DNA from: Ziziphus jujuba
Lineage: Eukaryota > Streptophyta > Magnoliopsida > Rosales > Rhamnaceae
Length of the DNA: 64,000 nucleotides
Assembly (NCBI RefSeq): GCF_031755915.1
Contig: NC_083389.1
Location: 24,799,001 to 24,863,000, forward strand
Reading direction: 5' to 3'
Shown here one piece after another: positions 10,914-22,889 of this stretch. Below the pieces are notes generated by a model. It ran no database searches, was not told where the DNA came from, and saw only the letters and a program-made list of their open reading frames with translations. A program made the position numbers and the translations under genes. Positions within the stretch are counted from its first letter, which is position 1. Each line of letters begins with the position of its first letter.

Positions 10914-11916
10914 TTGTATCCGGAGGCAATGTGTCACATAATCATTATATAATAATGCTTTATGTTCTTCTCTGCTTAGTCCTTTGAGTTGCTAAAGCCA
11001 ACACCCAACCCTATCTAATTCTTTAACCACTAACCAACTCCCACTAAAAATGAACAAGTAATGGTCAACACCCAACATCTTAAGATTCAGAGATACAACT
11101 AGCAACTTCCATATGATATGCTTTAATGCCTTATCTTTCAATCTCAAAAATTGCTTAAATGCTTTTTCTTTCTATCTTAAAAACTAATTGAAAAAAGAAA
11201 ATAAGGAATGCATGATCACAAGAAACAAATTTGCATGTGTATAATGCAACTGATGCCCAGAACAGCTAGAAGGCTCATCTTGTCTTGTTAAAAAAACTAA
11301 TTATAATCGATCAGCCATAATAGATCAGCTAACCTCCAGCATTGAAGACCACATGCATGTTGTTAGACAAATAATTTATCCTGACATAAAATCAACAAAG
11401 AGAATCCATTTTAGATCTAATAGCAAGTCTTGCCTAAGAGGGGGAAGGATGTTGATGCTTCAATTTAAAAAATGAAGCGATCTATAAACAAATAAGCAGT
11501 AAGACAAAGTAAAAATCATATACTGCAAATGCTATTGATTTTGCTATGTAATAAATTGGGTTCACTTATTTTACAACACATTTTTTTTTTGTCAATTGAG
11601 ATGGAGCCACAAAAATCTTGAAGAAAAAAGAAAAGAAAAACAAAATGGAATCAATTGTTTAGTGAGAGTTTGAGTATGTATCAACGCAGGCATTGAAGAT
11701 GAAGAAACAAGAAAGATCTAATAACTAGAAAGTGTTTGGTGCAAGTATGTGTATGTCTATGGACTCAAAAACATGAAAGTGGAACTAACCGTTCGAGTCC
11801 TTTACAAAAAATCAACATAATTAGGTAAAAAGAGTGTTAATGTTATTTGTTAAAGTGGTAAAACCATGCTTGCATCATATAGCTATCCTAAAGATTTTAA
11901 CAAAATAAAGGAGTCA
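10914..11916. other. no gene recognised
   Basis: AT-rich sequence without coding potential. TAAGAGGGGGAAGG (about 11436-11449) looks like a copia polypurine tract followed by a TGTTG start, but no LTR pair or coding region supports it. Confidence 0.4.
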
Positions 11917-12720
11917 TGTAACATCCTATTCCAAATGGCACCAGATTTTTTCACATTTTTGACCAAATTTAACCAGAGTTGACTGAAAGAAATTGAGCGG
12001 GTTCCATAGTTGATTTATTGGTACAACTAGGTCAACAGCATGCTGGATTTGGAGTTGGGATCGAAATGTTATTGTCAAAACAAGGTTTGATCTGGATTGA
12101 CTAAGGAAGGCCTAAAGTTGACTTTTTATTTGTATAAGTTATGTGTTGACTTGTAGACCGTTGTTTAATGCCCACTGATATGAGTTCGTAGACTAGTAGT
12201 ACACTTAATTTACAGCATGTTATAAAGTTATGGGTCTGTGAAGTTTATATATATTTTTCTAGAACTGATTTTGTCTTGTATTTTTATTGAAAAGCATGCA
12301 AAATGGGGATTTAAAAAAATATTAGCTAGTATGTGCCATGTGTCAACATTTGAGTGGCTCATAACTTGGCAAGTATACATGAAAAGTAGTCAAATGGAGA
12401 CTTTTTATTGGTCACTGTCGGACCAATGAAGGGAGGAGAGAGGAGAGAGAGGGTAGCCACCATTTTTCGATCAAAGCACCCATCTCTAGCCACCATTTTG
12501 GCTCACACTCTGGTCCATAAAATTTCATGGCGAATGGGCTTGCTACGCATTGGGATTGGAACAATTTCTCCAAAAACGATGGGAACCTCATTTCTAGCCG
12601 AATCGACCTATTTTTTACCACTATTCTTTCTCGTTGTCTATACCATAGCCTTACACATCCAATTTCTGACTAGCTCCAAAATTTTCTTGATAGGTGGACC
12701 ACCGATAATCTAGGAATGGA
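11917..12720 (+). repeat. old LTR fragment of the TGTAAC gypsy family
   Basis: Begins TGTAACATCCTATTCC, aligned with TGTAACACCCCGTCCC at 56100. It continues colinearly: TTGACT-rich start, GAGTTCGTAGACTAGTAG (12182-12199), AAAGTTATGG, GACTTTTT, a CCAAT-like GGACCAATGAAG, a GA-rich run (12427-12452) and a GCCACC-rich block. Heavily diverged. Homology fades near 12720, so only the first part of the 2.9-kb LTR is present. No internal region follows. Confidence 0.7.
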
Positions 12721-13449
12721 ATCTTTTTTTGGTGACTGAGGTGCCTCGTTGATGCCCCAATTATGATGAATTTTAGACCGATTCACCACCATTTTCATGA
12801 AATTTCTTTGGTGAAAAAAAAAAACAAAAAACAGAACATACAATAAAAGATAGAATGCAATATTTTATATGATAAATGATTACATAAAATTTTTTTCAAA
12901 AAAACAAAAAATAATAACATAAAGGTTTTAAATAATGAGACAGTTAATTTTTTTTTATCCATACTGACAGCGATTATCGATTAATACAATAAATGTGGAT
13001 GTTGGATAATATAATTAATCTGTAAAACTATTTGGTTCTATATTATAATATGATCATTATAAAATTTTTATATGCTTATGCATTTAAATCCTCATACCTC
13101 TAGAGTGAAACAATTTGAAGGAGAAGATAGAGAGTAGAACGAAAAGGAACTGAGTCAAAATATGTATGACTCCGTTTCTGTCTTAAAACTTCAAAATATT
13201 AATTACTAACACCACTAAAGTAATCGTTCTTGTAACATGTTGTCTCCTTAATGAGTTATTGTCTCTCTTGGAATGTCAAGGCTTAATACTCTCTGTATTC
13301 AATCGCTCTGGTTTTGATTTTTACCTTTTTCCTATAGATTCTGTGGGTAAGAATTGGTTTGATTTTCTATATTTTTCTTCAGTGTTGTGGGTGAGTTTGG
13401 GTATTCATTTGTGTGTGTGTGGTGATTGTTCATTTATTGATCACTAAAT
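12721..13449. other. AT-rich DNA and probable LINE 5' UTR
   Basis: 12721-13080 is AT-rich and featureless. From about 13100 the sequence is less AT-rich and leads without interruption into the LINE ORF1 start at 13450, so part of it is probably the LINE leader. No boundary was seen. Confidence 0.35.
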
Positions 13450-14665
13450 ATGGAAGGAGGAAAGAGTAGTGAAATTGAAGATATTGTCAGCAAGATGAAC
13501 GAGCCTCATCAATCTTTTCAAAAAAAAAACCTAATTCCTGATGAAGAAGAAGGGAAAAAGGTGAGAAGCTCCCTACTATTGAGAACCTTGTTTAGATAGA
13601 GAACTTAGAGCAAAAAAATGATACTAGGAAATGTGTTGAGGACTAGTCAAAATTTTTAAGTGGAGCTAATATATAGTAATATTTTCCTATTTAGATTAAA
13701 GATGATAAGCAAAAAGTCTAGAAGAAAAGGCCTTGGATTGTTAGTGGTGGGCAATTAATCTTGAAGATCTGAAGAAGAAAGCTAACCATTCGTGAAGCTG
13801 ATTTCTATTGCACTGACTTTTGGATTCAAATTTATGGGCTTTCATTGAATTTCATTACAAACGAAAATGTTCTTGAAATGGGAAGAGGTGCTGGTAGAGT
13901 GGTAGAGCTTGATCTAACAAAAGAAGGAAAATTATCTCGTTTGAAATATCCTATATTGGAGTAGAAGTCAATATTGAGAGCCCAATTCTATCTGGGCTCT
14001 TTTGTGCCAAAGGTGAGAAAGATTTTGCTTGGATTCGTTGTTATGAAAAGATTTTTGAAATGTGGCTTATTTCAACATTCCACAACTATTTGTAAGTTGG
14101 CAGAGCTGGCAAGGATCAACCACCCTCGGGTGGTTCCATTGTTCTTTAATTTGGAGCATTCAAGGCGGTCACTAATAGTGGAAAGAGTAAACGCTAGTTT
14201 TGAGCATTCAAAGTGGCCATTAATGGTGGAAGAACCAAATCATAAAACAAAGGCAAGTGGAATTCATGTGTCAATGCATTTTGCATATCAAGAACAAATA
14301 GAAATGAGTGGGTAGGGTCCATTGGATATGGGACTGTGGAGGATAGAGAAAATAAAAAACTTGAAGACAAATATTTATTGCAAAGGCAACTAATAGTGAT
14401 TGATTGGTCAGAGCAAACACTAATGGGAAGCCTTCAATTGGCAAGCAGGCATTTAATGTTTACAGTAGTGATTCAAATCAAATATTAGGTGCAATTATAT
14501 CATTAAAAGAGTTTTTTCATAATTGTTATTGGATGTACGAATACAGATGAAGTAGCTTCTAGTGAAATGGTGGCAGCAGTTAAAAGGGGCTTAGCTGACT
14601 TGGGATTTGAAAGACGTCCAAAGTTATGTCAATCTAGAATATTGGGCCAATGGGAAAAGAAAAAA
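13450..14665 (+). pseudogene. LINE ORF1 remnant (DUF4283-type nucleic-acid-binding protein)
   Basis: Starts MEGGKSSEIEDIVSKMNEPH and is interrupted by several stops. The DUF4283-type core follows: KKRPWIVSGGQLIL, then ADFYCTDFWIQIYGLSLNFI and NENVLEMGRGAGRVVELDLT (13730-13920). After a frame change it reads VEVNIESPILSGLF and AWIRCYEKIFEM, where the CCHC knuckle usually follows. The last 50 or so codons before 14665 are open (DEVASSEMVAAVKRGLADLG) and continue in frame at 23774 once the inserted element is removed, ending at a stop at 23927. In these elements ORF1 binds the RNA and chaperones retrotransposition. Confidence 0.75.
14657..14665. repeat. 9-bp target-site duplication, left copy
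   Basis: AAGAAAAAA, identical to 23765-23773. It is A-rich, so not strong alone, but it abuts both inverted termini exactly. Keeping one copy makes the LINE reading frame continuous. Confidence 0.7.
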
Positions 14666-14685
14666 GAGAAATTTGGTCCAATACC
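14666..14685 (+). repeat. left terminal inverted repeat of the MULE-like element
   Basis: GAGAAATTTGGTCCAATACC directly after the target duplication. The following CACTATTTTGGTCCACTATTTTGG has an internal direct repeat. Confidence 0.6.
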
Positions 14686-15045
14686 CACTATTTTGGTCCA
14701 CTATTTTGGTCTGTAACAAAATCTATCCTCTCTTACAAAATTTTTTTTATCTACCCCTCTCTTTCTATTTAACCCTTAATGAAAACAAAAAAATCATCCA
14801 CATGTTCTTTCAGAGTTTAGATTACGGGAGAGATCACCATATCATTGAAGTCGCCAGTTTGATCATTACAAACCGTAGTCTTACTCCGTAAGACCGACCC
14901 CAACACCATGATAAGAGAAATTGCACTCCTAACTATGTTTTCCATATAGGTATAGCCACAACTTTATATTTGAAAGCCTATTCCTATTGATTCTCTCTCT
15001 CTTTTCCCAAATCAAACTCTTCTGGAAAGTTCCATTAAGAATCTG

Positions 15046-16069
15046 ATGGCTAACGGTGGCCAAAGCCATTCCTGGAGTTCCAGCGACGTCTCTGAGTCTT
15101 TGGATGATGAAGTTGCCCGTAGAGATGTCAATGCCAACGCTTTTTTGGGTGGTTAAATCAATTAATTAATTTCTCTTTTAATTAGTTCTCATTCTTTTTC
15201 CTAATATATCTTTTTTAATTTACATTATGTGAAAGAGATAATTTAATTTAATTTTTATTTTTCTCGCATTTTTTTGTTTGGTTGGATATTATGTATTCTG
15301 GAATAGTATTGAGAGGAATTTGAGTGGAGGTAGCTTAGCTGAAGACACATCAACGGCTGGAAAATCGGATTCGAGTTCGAGCAAGCACAGTAAGGCAGGG
15401 AAGCTTGTACACAATCACACATTGTCTATATTAGCCACCAGACCTTTTAATGGTAAATTCCCTTTCAAAAAGAAGGTTGTTCATTCCAAAACGTTCCTAC
15501 TTTCATTTTATTTATTTATTTCTTTTTTGCTTTTATATTATTGCAATGGTTAAATTTCAAGTGTTTTTAACTCAAAAAAAAAAAAAAAAAAAAGGATTTT
15601 TCAAGAGAGAGAGGGAGCTAATTGATCAACTAGCTAGAATAATAGGCCAGGATGATGGTGGTTAAGCTCCAGTTTGGAAGATGGCACCATAAATCTTTAA
15701 GAGTGTTTTTATAGTATCTGTTATTGTTAAAAATTGAAATTGTTTACTTTGATAAGTCCGCTCCAATCGAAATTTTTCTATCACTTCATTGTAAATTATT
15801 TACAATGCAGTCCAAGCCTTTAAAAATTGATTTTGTGTGTAATTATTATTATTATTATTATTACTATTATTATTAATATTATTTTGGCTTTTAAGGATTG
15901 GATTTACAAAATTTTATTAACAAATTTTGTGAAGCTTAAGCTGTTAAAGCAAGTTGGTACTGTTAAAGATGATGGGACAATAGAGGCTAATGATACTGGG
16001 GATATTAAACCGAGTTTTAATTTTGGAACTGGAATTGGTTATGATCAAACTGTTGATGAAGCTATGTGA
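15046..16069 (+). pseudogene. UGT80-like sterol 3-beta-glucosyltransferase N-terminal fragment
   Basis: Three exon-like pieces on the plus strand. 15046-15156 begins MANGGQSHSWSSSDVSESLD. 15307-15452 is bounded by AG and GT and encodes a Ser-rich stretch (AGKSDSSSSKHSKAGK). 15896-16069 follows an AG acceptor and reads IYKILLTNFVKLKLLKQVGT, then VKDDGTIE and GDIKP. The last piece follows the conserved segment before the catalytic region of plant sterol glucosyltransferases (KLKLLNRIATVKDDGTVE, from family knowledge). It ends in a stop at 16067. No glucosyltransferase domain follows, so no enzyme can be made. The first two pieces are assigned by position and composition only. Confidence 0.55.
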
Positions 16070-16607
16070 TCTCAAGGTAGTTGTGGAAGAAAGGGCACTA
16101 ATGTCTGAAAGAGGCTGTATCTTCCTAGGTAGTCGGCATACTTTTCCTTTGGTTTTTCATTTCCCTTATTTTTTTATTTTTTCGTTGAGATTGCTCTTTA
16201 TTATTCAATATTAACTATTGGTTGCAGTATATGACCTTTTCCTCTTGGGGTTTGTAAATGTTGATCTGATTATACTATGTAGTTGAGGCAATTCAAATAT
16301 CATTTCAACAGATATTCATACCATATCATTTACGTCAAGGGATATTCGAAAGAACAAAACAAAATTAAGAGGTATAAATGTGATTTTTGGCTGCTTCAAG
16401 GTTAAAAGTATTTATTGGAAAGAAAATTCCATTTGTCAAATATTATTTAATTATATGTTTGTCTTCGTATTATTAAATTTCTTTTTGATTTTCAAGTGTT
16501 TTATTTTGGGAGTTGCAAATAAGACTCACTCTATCCTGGTGTATAACGTATCTTCTAATTCCTTGTGATATGCAGGGGTAAATTTTTGTTAAGTTTAGAA
16601 GGTGGTG

Positions 16608-16730
16608 GAAGGGTGAAAATATATTTAAGAAGGCATACATTCTTATTCCAATACATGACGATTAACTCTTATTGGTAGAAGGGTGAAAATATATTTAAGA
16701 AGGCATACATTCTTATTCCAATACATGAAG
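16608..16730. repeat. 70-bp tandem duplication
   Basis: Copies start at 16608 and 16678 with GAAGGGTGAAAATATATTTA and run through CATACATTCTTATTCCAATACATGA. The shared part is nearly identical, so the duplication is recent. Confidence 0.8.
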
Positions 16731-17174
16731 AGTAGTTCTTATTTAACATTCTTCTTCCAATATTATAATTCTTCTTTTATTTTTGGTGAGATTTTTTTAT
16801 TTGCAAATTATATTACTTTCTATTTCTCATGTTCCAACCTGTATCAGTTGAAACATTTAAATTGAACTAGAAGAATTAGGTCTGGCATATAATTAGACCT
16901 TACATCTTAGATTGATTGATAGTAAGAATATTTTGTTTTGTAAAGAAGAAATTTATCTGGAAGTAACATACTGTATTGTGCAAATTATGAATTAGTCAAG
17001 AGATAGGAGCCAAAGTTAGAGAATAGTAATTGATATTTCAGGTTCTGGTTGGGCACTTCTGTATCAACTGTCAATACAATTTCAGGTCAGATTGAAGCTG
17101 ATTAATGTTCTCGTCCTTCTAAAGCATCTGTTACACAACATGCAGTAAAGTCATAAAAAACATAAGGATGGTAC

Positions 17175-17300
17175 AAATTGCTGCAAGTTCATTAATTAAG
17201 AGTACAAAGTAATCAACAAATTGCTGCAAGTTCATTAATTAAGAGTGCAAAATAAGGATGGTGCAAATTGCTGCAAGTTCATTAATTAAGAGTACAAAGT
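17175..17300. repeat. three short direct repeats
   Basis: A unit starting AAATTGCTGCAAGTTCATTA and continuing ATTAAGAGT(A/G)CAAA begins at 17175, 17218 and 17265, separated by short unequal spacers. Only three copies, unequal spacing and no cas genes: a plain local tandem repeat. Confidence 0.85.
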
Positions 17301-17619
17301 AATTCCATTGTAGAAACTCATAAGAGCCCATTTGTGGCAGTAAAATTCCAGAGATAATATGCAAACTAAATACTATACTTCTAGCAAAGCAACCAATGAA
17401 CATGTACCCTCCCACAGACATTCTTTTACCTTTCCTCTCCACCCTTTCATGCTCCCAATTATATTTAGGTTAGAAAGCCATAAAATAGTAAATCAATAAC
17501 GAAATAAAAGTATTCTCTTGAAAACTATTTCATATGTATGTAAGACAAACTTTACGCCATCAGTAATAAATTAACAATGTAACATAAAAGTGCAAGACAA
17601 TTAATTAGCATGGACATTG

Positions 17620-18115
17620 ATTTCTTGTCTATAGCTGAAACCAAAATTACTTGCAGTTCATGATCCTTCAACTTGTGATTGACACATGAAAGGTTGTCCA
17701 TCGCATTTTGAAGTTGATATAGGATGACGTCATTACCTCTAACCACTATTGCAAGCTCAGCTTGCAACTGCTCAACTTCCTACACTTTAGAATAACTATG
17801 AGCCCAACTACTCAACTTCTCTCTCAATAGACTTGTTAGTCAAGTTTCTGCTTTAAGCTCATAACTTATGACATCCTATAAAGGTGCAAAAAAAGTATCA
17901 ACCCTAGATTCAATGATGTGTATGGAGTATGGTGCAACTTAAAACAACCTACAGAAGCTAATTATTTTCAGAAAAATAAAATAAATTTAAGAATACAAGT
18001 TGTAGAAACATATTTCACGGCAACTCACCTTTGGAATGATGATTTGGTTCGTTTGATCCTTTAGCGTCCATGCACTCAGCTTGATATTTTGAAGCAATCA
18101 GATTCAACTTGTTCT
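17620..18115 (-). pseudogene. coiled-coil protein gene fragment (two exon-like pieces)
   Basis: On the minus strand, the piece 18115-18029 reads NKLNLIASKYQAECMDAKGS, then NEPNHHSK, and ends at a good donor (AAG/GTGAGT). The next piece starts after an acceptor at 17779 and reads EVEQLQAELAIVVRGNDVIL, then YQLQNAMDNLSCVNHKLKDH. Heptad-like spacing of hydrophobic residues suggests a coiled coil. I do not recognise the protein. Both pieces lie inside the MULE-like element, which fits capture of a cellular gene fragment. 18116-18600 shows no clear coding sequence. Confidence 0.4.
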
Positions 18116-18599
18116 ACAACAAAGAAAACATCATTTGCAAACTCCTAATTATGCTTTCAGTTCAACTCTTTAATCCCTGCACTTTCATCTCATATTCAAC
18201 AAGGAAAAAACCATCTAAACCATGATTATTGACTGCCAAGCCCTGCTTAATTTCCAGAAATTGTCCTGCTTTCCTTTTGACAAATTTTGAATGTAGCTAT
18301 GAGCTCTCATTCAACATTGATAATCCTTGATTTTGCAAGCAGCAAACCGGAGTCCACAAGTAAAGGAAGCTCCAAAAGCATGGCTCCCAACAATCCAAAA
18401 ATCCACATGAAAGAAAGGAGATGCCATGCCTAGCCATCTTTCACCACGAAATCTTTTTCTGAAGCTTTGAGCTTTTTGAGCATGCAAATTTTAAGTTGTA
18501 TGTAAAATAAGGAGGTTCATATCATTTACTAGATTTGTTTAAGATCCATAATTTAACTTTATTTGTATGCACATGATGAAGAAACAATCATGATTACAA

Positions 18600-21191
18600 A
18601 TAACCATAATTACTGATGAGCCATCGATAATTTACATTTGTTTAGTTTTCTCACTTTTTCCAAACTTTTTACAAATTCTTTTGTTCAGGATCATTAATAA
18701 AGTTATATTTAGCATGTTCTTGGTGGAAACATACATTATCAAAGTTGTCAAATTAAATTTTGGTGAATTGTTTTGAAATAATTGAATAAATGTAAATTAC
18801 TGATGGCCCAGTAATTACCGATGAAAGTCGTCGGCAATTTTTCCAACAATGAAATGGAGACCCATATTGGATTACCAACAGTTTTCATCGGTAATTACTG
18901 ATGGACCATCGGTAATTTACATTTTTTCAATTTTATCACATTTTCTAAACTTTTTGTGGATTTTTTTGTTCAAGATCATTAATAAAGTTATATTTTACAT
19001 GTTCTGGTGGACACATATATTACTGAAGTTGTCAAATTGAATTGTGGTGATTTGCTTTGAAAAAATTAGACAAATGTAAATTACCTACAGCTCATCGGTA
19101 ATACCAATGAAACCGTCGGTAATTTTTCAGCAAGTAAATGGAGACCTATATAGATTACCGACAGTTTGCATCGGTAATTACCGATGGGCCATCGGTAATC
19201 AACTTTGTTTGTAATTTTCTCAAGTTTTCCAAACTTTTTGTGAATGCTTTTATTCACCATCATTAATAAAGTTATATTTAGCATATTCTTGGTGGAAATA
19301 TACATTACCGACATTGGCGGATTGAATTGTGGTGAATTGCTTTGAAAAGTAGAACAAATGGAAATTTCAAAATTTCACAATTTTTTACATCAAATCAAAG
19401 CAATTCAATCTGACAACTTCAATACTGTGTTTCCACTAAAGACATGCTAAATCTAACTTTATTAATGATCCTCAACTAAAGAATCCAACAAAACATCGGA
19501 AAAAAGTGGGAAAATTGGAAAAAAAAAATATGATTATTGATGCCGACGATTTCATCGGTAATTACCGAAACCCCGTTGGTAATTAACGTTTGCATATTTT
19601 TTCAATCCAAAAACTTCAATAATGTGTGTTTCCATCAAGACCATGCTAAGTCTAACATTATTAATGATCCTCAATAAAAGAATCTAAAAACAATTTAGGA
19701 AAAGTTTGGAAAATTTCAAATAAAAGTGATTACCGATGGGTCATCGGTAATTACCGATAAGACCGTTGGTAATCCATATATGGTTGCTAGAAAAATTACC
19801 AACGAATTCATCGGTAATTACAATTTTTACAAGTTTTTCAAATGAAATCAAAACAATTCAACTCGACAACTACGATAATGTGTGTTTCCACTAAAGACAT
19901 GCTAAATCTAACTTTATTAATGATCCTCAACTAAAGATTCCAACAAAACATCGGTAAAAAGTGGGAAAATTTGAAAAAAAAAAATATGATTACCGATGGT
20001 GCATCGGTAATTAGCGTTGCCGATGGTTTCATCAATAATTATCGAAACCCCATTGGTAATCAACATATGCATATTATTTCAATCCAAAAACTTTGGTAAT
20101 GTGTGTTTCCACCAAGTACATACTAAATCTAACATTGTTAATGATCCTCAACAAAAGAATCCAGAAACAATTTCAAAAAAGTTTGGAAAACTTCAAATAA
20201 AAATGATTATTGATGGGTCATCGGTAATTACCTATACGACCGTCAGTAATCTATATATGGTTGCTGGAAAAATTATCCATGGATTCATCGGTAATTATAG
20301 AAACACCATTTGTAATTACAATTTTTACAAGTTTTTCAAACGAAATCAAAACAATTCAACTCGACAACTACAATAATGTGTGTTTCCACCAAGGACATGC
20401 TAAATCTAATTTTATTAATGATTCTCAACCAAAGAATCCAAGAAAACATCAGAAAAAAATGGAAAATTGGAGAAAAATATGATTATCAATGCCGACGGTT
20501 TCATTGGTAATTATCAAAACCCCTTTGGTAATCAACATTTGCATATTTTTTCAATCCAAAAACTTCGATAATGTGTGTTTCCAACAAGAACATGCTAAAT
20601 CTAACATTGTTAATGATCCTCAACAAAAGAATCCAAAAACAGTTACAGAAAAGTATGGAAAATTTCAAATAAAAGTGTTACCGATGGGTCATCGGTAATT
20701 ACCGATAAGACCATTGGTAATCCATATATGGTTGCTGGAAAAATTACCAACGAATTCCTCGGTAATTACAATTTTTACAAGTTTTTCAAACCAAATCAAA
20801 ACAATTCAACCCGACAACTACGATAATGAGTGTTTCCACCAAGGACATGCTATATCTAACTTTATTAATGATCCTTAATTGAAGAATCCAACAAAACATC
20901 GAAAAAAGTTGGGAAACTTGGAAAAAAATATGATTACCAATGTTAACGGTTTCATAGGTAATTATCGAAACCCCATTGGTAATCACCATTTTCATATTTT
21001 TTCAATCCAAAAACTTCAATAATGTGTGTTTCCACCAAGGATATGCTAAATCTAACATTGTTAATGATCCTTAAAAAAAAGAACCCAAAAACAATTTCTG
21101 AAAAATTTGGTAAATTCTAAATAAAAATGATTACCAATGGGTCATCGATAATTACGGATAAGACTATCGGTAATCCATATATGGTTGCTGA
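18600..21191. repeat. inverted satellite-like array with ATCGGTAATTACCGAT palindromes
   Basis: Eleven divergent units share a core around AATGATCCTCAACTAAAGAATC. Three lie in reverse orientation (cores near 18689, 18975, 19258, spaced about 285 bp). Eight lie in forward orientation (cores near 19460, 19659, 19916, 20137, 20415, 20608, 20862, 21059). The forward spacings alternate between about 195-220 and 255-280 bp, so the forward arm is a dimeric higher-order repeat of about 450-500 bp, four times over. Each unit carries the palindrome ATCGGTAATTACCGAT or a decayed form, often next to GGGTCATCGGTAAT. Such motifs recall CACTA subterminal repeats, but no CACTA terminus was found. A read-through transcript could fold into a long hairpin. 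Confidence 0.8.
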
Positions 21192-22718
21192 TTAAACTAG
21201 AAGTCAAACCAAATTAAACTTGGATATTTATTATTAAGCCAACTAAACTTCTCAATACTTCATAGCAAAGGTGCAATCTTTCTACCTGAAGATAGATGAA
21301 ACTAAATAAATGGTAATAACTACAGACCACAAAGTCTTGACTCAATGTCTCAAAAGGCCAATAAAAATTTATTTTTTCACACTACGAGGAGCTTTAGGTC
21401 AATAATATTTATTAAAGTTAGAGAGATCTGTTGGAAGCAAAATTTGGAATTTAGCATTATAATTAAATAAGAGAAAGAATACAATAGAATATATAGCTTT
21501 CTTTTGAGACATTGAGCTTTCCTTTAAGAAGGTAACTTTGACATACAAAAGGTTGTATAAAAGTCAAAGTTGCTCAAACATACATCATGTGCTACAGGTA
21601 GTTAATGCTTTGAAAACAAAATAAAAATGTTTGCGAAGTGAATGTGAATGAGCATCTATAATGTGTGTTTCCAGTCAACCAACAAAACTCAAATATACAA
21701 AAGATACCATATGATTACTCTCACAATAAGTTTTCAGTATGAATTGGGCACTTAATTCCAATATTATAGGTGAAGCAGCACCAGAAAAGGGTAACTTGCT
21801 CTAAATAAATATATGTTTAACAATTGCATCAGCAATTTTTATTTTTTTTTTCGCCTAGAATGAGTAAACTAATCCATAGTAGAAACCAAAGCGCAAAGCA
21901 AGGTAGAAAGCAACAGTAAGCAACCATGAATCACTATAAACTGCAACTAGTGACAACCAATCCTTCTTTTTGCATCCCATCCCTAGCGTGATTTATACCT
22001 AAGGTTGATTCTGGATGCTCAGGAGGCACCTCCTCAATAGGTAGATTAACTTCCTATGTCTCATTTGGAAGCCCATAGAGACAAATTCTCCTTCTCTATA
22101 AGCACAAGAAATAAGAGAATACTTAATTAATCATACAAACTTTTAACTCTAAGACAGAACATTCTATACCCTAAAAATAATATAGTATCACTACTTGCAG
22201 CAATATGTCAGTGCTCTATACTGAAGCTTACCATAAAAATACATATACCTCTCCAACTTCGACAATAATTACATGAGGTGCAAATGCTATTCCAATCGAG
22301 CTATTCATCCAATCATCTATCAAGAAGCAATTTAACAAAAGAAAATTTGAAAAAGATATCCACAGACTTTAAAATATATGCAGAAACAAATATCCATAGA
22401 ATTAGCACATAAAGCCACCTTTCTTCCTCTGCATACGATTCTGTTACCAGCCCCTAAACATGTTAGGATATATTTGTGCTAAATCAGTCATGTTTCATGG
22501 GACATTTTTCATATCTAACAAAGTTCCACCAAAAAGAATTTTAAAACACTTATTAAACAAGCATGAGATGGTAACAAACATCCAAAGAAATAACGTAAAT
22601 GAAAGTTGCAACTAAAAAATTAAACCTATATATTGCATATAAATCACCAAAAATCATGAAGAAAAAGAGAGAAAAGCCCTGGTGAAGTCGAAAAACTGAC
22701 AAAATTTACAAAGTTTAC
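21192..22718. other. noncoding interior of the MULE-like element
   Basis: No recognisable coding sequence. It lies downstream, in transcription sense, of the AHL exon on the minus strand. If the gene had been captured whole, the PPC-domain exons should be here, and I do not find them. Confidence 0.4.
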
Positions 22719-22889
22719 CAAGCATAGCTAATGTCGTTTCCTCCTGGTCCTAGGTGGTTGCCCCTTACTCTGTTTTTGAGAAGATATGGTTGAACCCTGT
22801 GTGAGGTAAGGAGGAGCAGACGTGGGTGACAATCCCAAAGAAACAGGCCCATTAGGACCATATTTTCTAGGCCTCCTCCTTTTCTTCTT
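22719..22889 (-). pseudogene. AHL (AT-hook nuclear-localised) gene, exon 1 fragment
   Basis: The minus strand reads KKKRRRPRKYGPNGPVSLGL, then SPTSAPPY and QSKGQPPRTRRKR. This is the arrangement of two AT-hook regions before the PPC domain in type II AHL proteins (family pattern KKRGRPRKYGPDG and GRGRPPGSGRKQQ). The first hook core is RRP for RGRP and the second is GQPP for GRPP, so minor-groove binding is probably damaged. A stop follows KRH, and a GT donor lies at 22718 where the first AHL intron usually begins. The normal N-terminus is replaced by polypurine repeats, and no PPC domain is present. Confidence 0.65.

Larger units (their letters stand above)
16070..17569. other. noncoding interior of the MULE-like element
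   Basis: AT-rich sequence with two short tandem-repeat blocks (16608-16730 and 17175-17300). No coding homology was recognised. The stretch 16060-16125 could be a decayed further exon of the UGT80-like fragment. Confidence 0.4.

Noticed and set aside
11436..11460. Copia polypurine tract and LTR start
   Set aside because: The motif is suggestive, but no coding region upstream and no LTR partner downstream were found.
17175..17300. Three spaced direct repeats, CRISPR-like at first sight
   Set aside because: Only three units with unequal spacers, in plant DNA, without cas genes. It is a local tandem repeat.
20017..20698. Open frames of 69-119 codons in the palindromic array
   Set aside because: The same peptide pieces recur with the repeat unit; they are translations of the satellite-like sequence.
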